DNA from: Anarhynchus alexandrinus
Lineage: Eukaryota > Chordata > Aves > Charadriiformes > Charadriidae
Reading direction: 5' to 3'
NCBI GenBank assembly: GCA_008711295.1
Contig: VUYV01000226.1
Location: 1,150,533-1,214,532, forward strand
DNA length: 64,000 nt
Shown: positions 1-9,000 of the stretch, piece by piece
Layout: each line of letters begins with the position of its first letter
Position numbering within the stretch: position 1 is the stretch's first letter
Made by a program: the position numbers and the translations under genes
The notes under the pieces: model-generated
What the model saw: only the letters and a program-made list of their open reading frames with translations
Told to the model about the DNA's origin: nothing
The model's database searches: none

Positions 1-2000
1 TATGGAGGAAAATTCACAACCTGTCAGGAAAACTCATGATACTCAGAAAAATATGAATTGAATTCTTTGTCTATGTTATTGAAGGGTAAATGCTTTCTCT
101 TAAGACTACTGAGTATTGGGTTTGGTCCTGTGTTAGGCTTCATCTTTTCTTTCTTACCTTTACTGCAGTACAAATTATACAGAGGAACAAATTTATTATT
201 CCACTCAGAGGGAGTTGAGAGAACACTTAACTCATCAACTGAGATGGAGGCTTAAGATTTCTTTAACCCGTGTTTTATTGTATAAAGAACACTTAATAAT
301 GACTGTGCTTTTACCAAAGAGAGCCTATCCATGGGAAACTGAGAAGTGGTGCCTGTTGGAGCTTATGGCCTTTGTGGATGATGACTAATTGATCAATGAA
401 AAAAACAGATTACACAGTCCTCCAGTTAATGAATAAGTAGTTTTTTTCCTGTCTGGGACCTAATGAGAGTAGGATCCCCAAGAGTCACCCACTAAGGAAG
501 AAACGAGCAGTATATATAGTATAATGATGTGAATTCAATACCCACCCAATTTATTTTAAAATGTATCTGTGTACATCCTTTGAAGATATCCTCTGGAAGA
601 AATTCCTTTGTAATCTGTCATGGTTGGCAAACTTCTGTGTGTGCAGTGGGGGAGAAGATGGGGGGATTTATTTTATCAGGTTTTCTTTAGGGAGGTTTAA
701 CCTTCCTTGGAGTCTTTCAGCTTCTCTTCCTCTCCTAATGGCTTCCCTCAGATATTTCCCTTTTTAAGCAGCCCTACTATGTGCAAGTGCCCACATTTGA
801 CTTAGATATTTAATTCAAGCAATTTATACTGAGGGTTATTCTAATGCCAGATATCTGGACGAAGCTCACTTCCATATTAAGGCAGACACATGTACACAAA
901 CCCCTTTAATCTTGCTTTTCATCTTTCTCCAGATGAACTAATGAACAGTCATTGGCAACATGAAAACTAATTATTATTGGTTTATCGTTTGCTCCTTCAG
1001 CAATAAACCCTCGTTTGCTACCAAAAGGCAGAGATAACCCCTGTAAAGAGGTCAAAAAAACCCAGCAACTGTTGAGTTGATTTATTCCCAGATAGGAATG
1101 AAATAATTTATTTGGAAGTAACTTATTGGACAGCTGCATCATGTGGCATTTTCTTTCTTATGAGAGAAGAAGATAGGAGATGATGAACACAGAGAGAGAG
1201 AGAAGATATCTAAGACAGTGAGCAATGGCAAAAAGACTGGACAAAGGAAGAAAAAATACAGGGGAAAGGAAGGTTAGCTGAGGAAACGGGAGCGAAAAAT
1301 GATAGTGGAAAAATACCTAGTAAAATCTCCGATTTCCAGGACTAGGCTTGCTGAGTTCTTTTCACACAAAATCCCATAAAAACATGAATAGAGACTGGAA
1401 TAATTAAAAGGAACTTAAATAGAGCAGGTGTACAGACACCATTGATGCTTAACAGGAATACAGCTTAAGGCTGCTATATATAAAAAACACGTTTAGAGAG
1501 TTTGGCCTACCTTGGAATGGTGTCCTGTGGTCCTCTCATTTGAGTGACTGCAACTGGAGAAGAAAAAGGTTGTTATTAATGACAGTTTGTGGCTCGAAAA
1601 TAGATTAGGAAACACAGACTGGCTTTGTTGCACCCTCCGAAAAGGTTGCCTGTCCCTAACGCACAGGTGCCCAGTTTGGACCTTACATAGAAAATTCCTT
1701 GCAAAGCTGGACCTCTCTCGTAGCTACTAAAGATAATACAACTGCAATGGAGAAGCAATTCAGTTAAAAGAAAATGTGTGTACACAAGAGCCAACAGAAA
1801 AGCAAACACTGAAGAAATTAAGAGATCACAGCAAACCAGGAAAAATACACTTAAGTGTTAAAAAAAACAAAACAAAACAAACAAAGCAGGTAAGTTTTCC
1901 CTCCCACAGTACTGAAAAGATTTCAGGGCAAGTAATTTCCTTCTCCTCTGCAGCACTTCAAGAAAAGTATAGTATGCTTTGATTTTTGTGGCTTCTAGAA
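1..2000. other. AT-rich DNA without a recognisable gene
   Basis: Both strands are closed by frequent stops, and the few open frames (up to 78 codons) have no recognisable motif. The only simple repeats are a short AG dinucleotide run at 1191-1203 and an A-rich AAAAC-type stretch at 1860-1886. That stretch is followed at 1889 by a chance match to a splice donor (GCAG|GTAAGT), but no open frame leads into it. Confidence 0.6.
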
Positions 2001-2794
2001 GTATTATGTTCTATAGATTAAAGGCACCTCCGAGGACAGGTGCACACCCCTTCCAAGACACCAATATTGTGCGTGTTTCTGGCTGGGCATTTCCACCCGC
2101 TTCCCGTGGGTTTGGGAAGGGAACGCTTTCCCTCCAAAACCCATCCCCGGCCCACACTGAAGGGAGAGGCCACGGCAAGCGCCTTTGCCACATGGCAGCC
2201 GTCCCCAAGGGACAGGGGCTGGGACATGGGGCCAGACACAGCCCAGGTATGTGCCCCGGGGCCCTGGGCCTTCAGCCACCTCAGGAGGAGCAGGGTAGGT
2301 GCCTTGGTGGGGCAGCCATATTCTCACCTCAGGGGTTGGAGCGGGCTGCGGAGCTCAGGGGTCCAGATCATGGCTGCAAGTACACCTCTACCGCCACAAA
2401 ACACAGCCTGCGTGAGGCACCAGTGTCTGTGACAGGGGGCTGAAGGGGGACACAGCCCCATGTGGAGTGAAGGAAGGGAAGACCTCATGGCTGCCAGGCA
2501 CCTGGAGCTCGTCCTTTCACCTGCACCTCTTTCCCTGCTAACTGGTGCTCACCTGAGGCTCGTTGGGTATAATGGCAGCTGCACCTCTCACCCTTCCTCA
2601 GGCACCGGGTTGCTGTGGGAGGTGGGTGTGTAGAGAAGGCCTCCTGGCAGCAATGTTGGGCAGGCACTGATGAGGGGTGGTTGCTGTGCCTGGTGGGGCA
2701 TGGGGGGGATTCACCTCAGGCCATGGCGGGAAGCCCTGAGCTGAGGGGGTGGTGGGGAGCCTGCCTCACCTCATCTTACCTCACCTTCCTCCAG
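2001..2794. other. GC-rich flank of a CpG island
   Basis: Base composition changes sharply near 2040 from AT-rich to GC-rich. Several overlapping open frames on both strands (up to 154 codons) run through here, as expected when stop codons become rare in GC-rich DNA, and none resembles a known protein. A short phrase close to CACCTCAGG recurs near 2327, 2550, 2711 and 2766-2783, which gives the block a loosely repetitive texture. It could be upstream promoter DNA, a GC-rich transposable element, or a fragment of a gene whose other parts lie elsewhere. I cannot decide between these from sequence alone. Confidence 0.4.
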
Positions 2795-3245
2795 CAGGAG
2801 CTGCGCCCCGGAGCCCCTCTTTGAGCGCCGCGGGGACGCGGCGGCTCTGGCCTCTCTTCCTGAGAGGCAGCAACGCATCTGCCCCGAAGGGACAACGAAA
2901 TGTGAGCGGGTGCGGCCCGGGGTGGGGGGGTGGCCCAGGCGGCCGCTCGGTGGTGGGTCCCTGAGGGAAGGGTGTCCCTGAGGGAAGGGGGTGGCGGGGG
3001 TGCAGCGCCTCCCCATGGCCGGGTCTCTCCACGCCCTCTGGTCTGGGTGGCTGTTGGCTGGTTTTGGTTTGTTTCCATTGTTTTTCCCCCCCCTCCTCGA
3101 GGTGACCGTCGGCTGGCGCCTGGCTCCGCGGGGTGAGGGCAGGGCTTTATTTTGGGGCAGGGCAGCTCCCTTCCCTCCCTCCCTCCCCGCTCTCCTCATG
3201 GCCGGCGGGTTTCTCTGGTCTGTCCGCCCACGGCTGCACCTCACC
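2795..3245. promoter_or_regulatory. CpG island, candidate promoter
   Basis: I count about 30 CpG dinucleotides in roughly 450 bases, whereas most of the window is strongly CpG-depleted. In birds such unmethylated-looking islands usually mark promoters or first exons. A pyrimidine-rich acceptor (CCTTCCTCCAG) ends at 2794. A donor-like AAT|GTGAGC follows at 2901/2902, bounding a possible 107-base exon that is open in one plus-strand frame, with a peptide containing PEPLFERRGDAA. A 16-base unit is duplicated at 2957-2972 and 2974-2989, and a CCCT-rich pyrimidine tract lies at 3166-3196. A CpG-rich mobile element is the main alternative. The transcript direction is unknown. Confidence 0.45.
2957..2989. 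repeat. Short tandem duplication (16-base unit, period 17)
   Basis: The unit GTCCCTGAGGGAAGGG occurs twice, at 2957-2972 and 2974-2989, inside the CpG island. It is likely replication slippage in GC-rich DNA. Confidence 0.85.
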
Positions 3246-3371
3246 AGAGGTGTTTTGCCTGTGGGGTTTGTTACCTGTTGTATCAGGCCGCAGTTGGACT
3301 TGGTACATACAGTATGGTGTCCCTTGCTGGGTAGGACTCTGAGATAGGAATATCGGGGTAATGTAAACACG

Positions 3372-3796
3372 ATGGAACAGCTCATTCTGGGTGTTATCTC
3401 AAAGCACCTGGAAGAAAAGAAGGTTATCAGAAGTAGTCAACACGGATTCACCAAGGGGAAGTCATGTCAGACGAATCTGATAGCCTTCTATCATCATGTG
3501 ACTGGATGGGTGGATGAGGGGAGGGCAGTGGATGTTGCCTACCATGACTTCAGCAAGGCTTTTGACACTGTCTCCCACATCAGCCTCACAGGCAAGCTTA
3601 GGAAGGGTGGGTTAGATGAATGGACAGTGCAGTGGATTGAGAACTGGCTGACAGATAGAGCTCAGAGGGTTGTGGTTAGTGGTGCAGAGTCTAGTTGGAG
3701 GTCAGTAACGAGTCGTGTCCCTCAGGGGTCAGTACTGGGTCCAGTCCTGGTCAATATATTCATTAATGACCTGGATGAAGGGATAGAGTGTACCAT
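3372..3796 (+). pseudogene. CR1 ORF2 reverse transcriptase fragment, N-terminal half
   Basis: About 141 open codons encode part of the CR1 reverse transcriptase. Visible motifs are QHGFTKGKS near residue 23 (a finger/palm motif of the RT domain), [11 protein letters not shown] near residue 59 (RT block A, with the first catalytic aspartate and the K-A-F-D signature), and [20 protein letters not shown] near residue 115 (block B). The next expected block, carrying the catalytic F-A-D-D motif, falls in the assembly gap that starts at 3797. The N-terminal endonuclease domain and ORF1 are absent because of 5' truncation, so this copy cannot be autonomous. The ATG at 3372 is an internal methionine, not a real start. 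No frameshift is seen in this half. Confidence 0.92.
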
Positions 3797-4095
3797 NNNN
3801 NNNNNNNNNNNNNNNNNNNNNNNNNNNNNNNNNNNNNNNNNNNNNNNNNNNNNNNNNNNNNNNNNNNNNNNNNNNNNNNNNNNNNNNNNNNNNNNNNNNN
3901 NNNNNNNNNNNNNNNNNNNNNNNNNNNNNNNNNNNNNNNNNNNNNNNNNNNNNNNNNNNNNNNNNNNNNNNNNNNNNNNNNNNNNNNNNNNNNNNNNNNN
4001 NNNNNNNNNNNNNNNNNNNNNNNNNNNNNNNNNNNNNNNNNNNNNNNNNNNNNNNNNNNNNNNNNNNNNNNNNNNNNNNNNNNNNNNNNNNNNNN
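3797..4095. other. Assembly gap (299 N)
   Basis: A run of N interrupts the CR1 element. By comparison with CR1 ORF2 organisation, the missing segment should encode the catalytic F-A-D-D block and the thumb-proximal part of the reverse transcriptase. The true length cannot be known from this sequence. Translations that cross this interval are artefacts. Confidence 0.99.
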
Positions 4096-4572
4096 AGGGA
4101 GGTCATCCTCCCCCTCTACTCTGCCCTGGTGAGGCCGCATCTGGAGTACTGTGTCCAGTTCTGGGCTCCCCGGTTCAAGAAGGACAGGGATCTGCTGGAG
4201 ACGGTCCAGCAGAGGGCTACAAAGATGATTAGGGGATTGGAGCATCTCTCTTAAGGGGAAAGACTGAGGGACTTGGGTCTTTTTAGTCTAGAGAAAAGAA
4301 GATTGAGGGGGGATCTCATTAATGCTTACAAATACTTAAAGGGAGGGTGCCAGGGGGATGGGAACAGTCTTTTTTCAGTGGTGCCTGGTGACAGGACAAG
4401 AGGGAACGGGCACAAACTTGAACATAGGAAGTTTCATCTTAACATGAGGAGGAACTTCTTTCCTGTGAGGGTGGCAGAGCACTGGCACAGGCTGTCCAGA
4501 GAGGTTGTGGAGTCTCCCACTCTGGAGACATTCCAAACCCACCTGGACGCCATCCTGTGCAACTTGCTGTAG
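4096..4572 (+). pseudogene. CR1 ORF2 C-terminal part, one nonsense codon
   Basis: After the gap the frame resumes at 4096 with the conserved CR1 C-terminus: [17 protein letters not shown], then [39 protein letters not shown] and a final ILCNLL before TAG at 4570-4572. The frame is uninterrupted for 158 codons except for TAA at 4252-4254, where related elements carry a tyrosine codon. That points to a single point mutation. No indel is needed to keep frame over the rest. This region follows the RT domain, and its exact role in CR1 mobility is not well defined. The early stop and the 5' truncation make the copy non-functional. Confidence 0.93.
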
Positions 4573-4652
4573 GTGACCCTGCTCTGGCAGGGGAGTTGGA
4601 CTAGATGATCTCCAGAGGTCCTTTCCAGCTCTGACCATTCTGTGATTCTGTG

Positions 4653-5159
4653 TAAGCCCCCATGCGGGCTGCCTCCCCTCTGGCCAGGACGGGCCCTTAC
4701 CTGGCAGTTAAGCCAGAAGGACCCGTGTATTTTTCCTCCATTTTATCCCACAGCTTCACATTTGCCTCAAAAAGCAATGCTAGTGAAAATACCTCCCTCT
4801 ATCCCATGGGCTGAGAGATTTACTGTTGCACTGTACTAAGGATCCCCCCCCTTTTCACAGAAAAACTCATTACTTAAACATGGATAAAACAGAGCATGAA
4901 TAAACATAAAATACTACGTTGTGCATAGATGAGTTATAAAAGCACTGTTGGGTATGCATTCGTTGTTTGAGCTCTTAACCTGGCATGAGGAAAATTCTTG
5001 TGAATAAGAAGAGGCAATGCTAAAAGTCTGTCATACCGCATCTTCTCTCGCTAATTTCTGAGGCATTTGTTATCAGTACTTATTGCTTTGAAATGAGAGA
5101 TCCACAGTGGTATGTGCTGTGCCCAGTCACAGACAGTCCCTTCCCTAAAGATGATAAAT
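4653..5159. other. No gene seen
   Basis: The first 50 bases after the CR1 end are GC-rich, like the DNA before the element, so the CR1 probably inserted at or near the edge of the GC-rich block. The rest is AT-rich with a short C run near 4845 and no open frame of note. Confidence 0.55.
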
Positions 5160-5164
5160 CCCCA

Positions 5165-5240
5165 GTAAAAGTAGAAGGGGAGTAAAAGAGAGATAAAGCA
5201 GCTTGTCCAAGGTCATGCAGAGGTCATTAGCAAAATAATT
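5165..5240 (-). repeat. MIR-like/L2-tail-like ancient repeat fragment
   Basis: The stretch AAGCAGCTTGTCCAAGGTC followed by ATGCAGAGGTCATTAGCAA resembles the reverse complement of the conserved tail shared by MIR SINEs and L2 LINEs. In those elements the other strand reads through a phrase for GTGACCTTGGGCAAGT. The match is short and diverged, consistent with an insertion that predates the bird radiation. Confidence 0.5.
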
Positions 5241-5487
5241 GGCTGTTTAAAAAATAAAAATAAATAAAAAATTCTGGCAACTCCACTGTTTTCCACCTTG
5301 ACCACGCATCACTGCCAGTGATGACACAGCAGCATGTCCGGAGTGCATGTCAGTGATGTAGAGTCTTCATCTAGATCTGGTGTCACAGGCTTGAAGAGTT
5401 CTCTGATGTAACTCAAATGATTTTTCAGAAATCAAAGTTGTAGGGAAGAACTGCTTGAACTGTGCATTTGTTGGCAAATGTGGAAGG

Positions 5488-5502
5488 AAAAAAAAAAAAA
5501 AA
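5488..5502. repeat. A15 homopolymer
   Basis: Fifteen consecutive A. No recognisable retrocopy lies upstream. Confidence 0.95.
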
Positions 5503-6136
5503 GATGCTCGTGTTTGTGTGTATCAGCATATTTTTAAACTAATGGTCCGAAAGTGGAAGAGGGTTTGGAGAGTGACAAGCAATAGCAATGTACAAGCATG
5601 AAATATGCAAGGAGGCTTTCAGTCAAGGCAAACTTTTAAGTGACCTTAATGAAAGCTGGAGCTGCCTTATGGTAGTCCAGACAATAAACAAGAGGGAACA
5701 ACTAAATAAGAGTCTGTGAAGTCCCAAGTACAGCTCCTATTTATGGCTATTGGCAGAATATGCGTTTTGAGCTGTCTTCATCCCCGGTTGTTAGTTTGAA
5801 TATGAGCAAGACAAAAGACTGAAAGTAATTTTGTCTCAGACACCCCACTAACAATGCAGAATGACAACATTCTTAAGATTGTCGCTTATTTACAGGTCTC
5901 CCTATTTCTACCTGCTTTTTATCCCCTTCCCGTGCAGGCATATACAGAAAAGAAAATTAATTGGAGAATTTGTATTAATCCTTAGCTGAAAAGTTATCTT
6001 GACTTTTTGAGAGTTAAATGCAGATTTACTCTTCCACATCCATCTAAATAACGTTCACTCTCTAGTCTCTTGTCTCTTCATTAAAACTTACTTTGTCAGT
6101 TCTTTTTAAAATTAGCCTTAGCAACTCGCCAATGCA

Positions 6137-6155
6137 TTTTTTCTTTTTTTTTTTT
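6137..6155. repeat. T-rich homopolymer with one C
   Basis: T6-C-T12 tract in otherwise ordinary AT-rich sequence. Confidence 0.95.
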
Positions 6156-6937
6156 CAACCATGGTATAAATACAACTGACTTTTAGTAGGAATGGTGTCT
6201 AGTGAAAGGCTACAGAGGCAAACCTAGAGCCAAACCCAGAATAAAATCTTAACTAATTGGCTGCTCTGTTAATGCATAACCAGATTCCCTAGCTCCAATG
6301 ATTTTGTCAGTACACCATGCTCACTATATAATGTTTTAAATCCATCCCCAAATGCCTCGTTCACACTACTCGACATTCCAAGTACCACTCCTCCCATCCA
6401 TCTGTCTGATACGCAAAATGCCAAATGCCTTTCCTTATTTGGGTCTTTGAAAAGTTGATGCAAAAAGACATGCGAGGTGGCTCTCACTGAACTCCTCCAC
6501 AGACCCCCAGGCCACTGCGCTGGAGGACTAAAATCTCTGGAGCTTGCCTGAGAGTCCAACAAGTTACTGGTTCAGTGGAACCAATGCTGCTGTCTATCTG
6601 GCAGGTCTGGAAATCTTTCTGGAAGGAGGCAGAGCTGGAACAAAGAACTAGGTACAAAACCAAGCACGGTATGGGACCATCTCTCTGGCTTGATTAGGCA
6701 ACTTCGTATCTCCTTTTAGCAGTGTTTTGGGGTTGAAACATGCCTTGTGATTATTAAGGGCATATTCATGGTTTATTTGTATAAGCAACCATGAGGAAAT
6801 AAGAAGATGCCAGACCTACCCACGCTGATATTGCATTCAGATGAGGGTCATTACAAGAATATATCTCTCTGGGTACCACAGGAATTACTTGGCTCCAAGA
6901 AAAGCTACATGAAACTCTTTCATTGGATCTTTGTCCA

Positions 6938-7024
6938 AAAAAAAAAAAAAAGTCCACCAGAAAACATTGCAAGTCCAATATGAACTTGTTTTATTTCAGT
7001 CATTCAAAAAATAAAAAAAAAAAA
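6938..7024. repeat. Two A-rich tracts
   Basis: A14 at 6938-6951 and an A-rich run broken by one T at 7006-7024. The sequence between them is not recognisable. Confidence 0.9.
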
Positions 7025-9000
7025 GCTAGAGTATGTCCCTTTGTAACTTTGAAACATGCTTATATATATGCTTTTTTTCTTATTATAGATTGGACACATT
7101 TTGTTCCAATACTTTTAGCTTCCTTCGAAAATAAAACCAAAACTTTATGAAGCAATCTGAAATTACATGTAAAATGAAATAGCTTTATTCAACCAGCACA
7201 TAGTTAGTGGACAGACCAATGCAAATAGGTGTTTTCACAGCCCTTGTTCAAGTAATGAGTGGTCCAATTATCCTGATCTTAGCTCCAGTCACTCATCAAG
7301 TGGATCAGAAATGGCACATTGAGCCAATCCTTAAGTCATCCATAGCTTTTTTTGCTAGCTTCATATGGATTATGAAATGAAATAAGACAAAAATTATGTT
7401 GATATTTAAGTTCTGCTACTCAGCATGAAAAATGTTGGAAGACAGGTTTTTGAAGATGCTGTGCGACTAACCTGGAAATACAGACATGGTCTGGTAGGGG
7501 GAGGTTCTACATTTTTAATTTTGTATTGATTCTGTTTGTCAGTGCAAGTACTATTTAAGCAAGAAACTATTCCTCTAGGGCCTTCAAGTTAATACACTTA
7601 TTGTACCCTCCTTATCCTGTTAAAATGAAGAGAATCGGATTGTTCTGGGTTGAACAGCTGCTTGAAGTCAATCTCTGGGTCCACTGCGAAGGGAAACAAT
7701 ATTAGTGAAGGGAAGCAGAAGGCAGCATATCAAAATTATATCCTCAAAGCATTTTCTACAGATGTCTCAAAGGTTCATGGGGCATTATGAAGCATAGAAG
7801 ACATCTGGTCACATTTTTATAATCTCATCAGTGTATATAGAAAAATCTTCTCTCTGTTTACCTCTACTTGTCAAGAGCCACAGAAAGGCTTATATATTTT
7901 TTATTTGCTTATTTATCTTATTGCTATGTGAACATACTCACTGATTCTTATCTATCTAAATCAGCTTAATGTGTTGTTAAGTCACCAACTTCTCTCACTG
8001 TAACATCTGACTCTCCTGCTTATTTATAGCTCTTCATTGAATCACTTTGTAAAGTAGGAGATTTGGGGATATTTTTATACTGTGTTATGGGGCATGTTGT
8101 CTTTCATCTGCAAGTGCTGTGAAATCACTCTTTCCTACTCAAGAGTACTATTGTACTTTTATTCAGTGTTAATGACACTTCAGTTTGGTCTGTGGAAATA
8201 CTTCACTTCTCCCCTGAAAGGAGAATACTAAATTGGCTCATTCTGCAGGCACCACTGCAGCTTCCAAAATCTCAGCGTGATGAACTGTTCCTGATGCCCT
8301 GCTCCTATGGGTTAACGTGGGCTGCCCAGCCAGGTTCTTCAGTTACTGTGGAATCCTAGTTAGACCAAGAACATGTTGCAGAGGCTCATTTTGATGAACC
8401 AGCATGGCAGGCTTTATTTACTCTGATTTGTCATCTTGACCTAGTTTGATGTGGCCATTTCTTTCCTAAGAAGCAATTAAAGTAGAAGCATAGAAAAATA
8501 TTCTGGCTTTTGTTTTGCCTGGAGGACATCATATTCTACACTGTTGCACCATTAAACTATTATTTCTTAATCCAAGGCTTTTCATTTAAATTGCCAACAT
8601 ATTGGACAACTTGCTTCTCATGATCATATTTCTGGAGACCACATAAGCCATGCTATTATCCATGAGGACTGTTTTTATTGCCTGCCTTTTGTTACCTATT
8701 TTGCCAGAGGTCTGTGTGAAGTGTCTTAATTTATGCTGCATAACTAGTTGAATCTAATTTTTTTATTGCCCCAGTCTTGCCTTCCACTTCTAGACCAACT
8801 CTAGACCTCCTGTTCTGTATGCGATATCCAGACTCTGTCCTCTTCCATCTCTGCCAAGAAAACAAGCTGTTCCTTTGGAGATTGTTTTTGGAGAATGTCC
8901 CAGTGTTGCAAGTCAGTTCTCACTAACCCTATTTGCTGTAGTGTGAGGGAGGTTGTCTGAGCAGGGACCAATTTTCTTGCTACCTAAACTCTGCATGTAC

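Larger units (their letters stand above)
3372..4652 (+). mobile_element. CR1 LINE, 5'-truncated, 3' end intact, interrupted by an assembly gap
   Basis: This is a CR1 non-LTR retrotransposon in plus orientation. The 5' truncation falls within the reverse transcriptase region: homology begins at about 3372 (MEQLIL) and I cannot extend it upstream. The 3' end is diagnostic. ORF2 stops at 4570-4572, an 80-base 3' UTR follows, and the element finishes in two direct ATTCTGTG octamers at 4637-4644 and 4645-4652, with no poly-A tail. 5' truncation and the octamer end are normal for CR1, which inserts by target-primed reverse transcription. The reading frame is disturbed only once in the readable part, so this is one of the younger repeats here. 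The exact 5' boundary is uncertain by a few tens of bases. Confidence 0.95.
5241..9000. other. No gene seen; A/T homopolymers
   Basis: AT-rich DNA without recognisable coding or RNA genes. The longest open frame (6269-6562, minus, 97 codons) has no familiar motif. Homopolymer tracts lie at 5488-5502 (A15), 6137-6155 (T-rich), 6938-6951 (A14) and 7006-7024 (A-rich). None has a recognisable SINE or processed transcript upstream. Confidence 0.55.

Noticed and set aside
1776..1894. Exon ending at the GCAG|GTAAGT match at 1889
   Set aside because: The upstream sequence is an A-rich AAAAC-type low-complexity stretch with no credible acceptor or coding content.
2771..3385. 204-codon minus-strand open frame
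   Set aside because: It lies in GC-rich DNA where stops are rare in all frames. The peptide is Pro/Arg/Gly-rich without a domain, and several other frames are open over the same bases.
3729..4245. Open frames that cross the run of N
   Set aside because: These translations read through the assembly gap and are artefacts. The minus-strand ones are also shadows of the CR1 ORF2.
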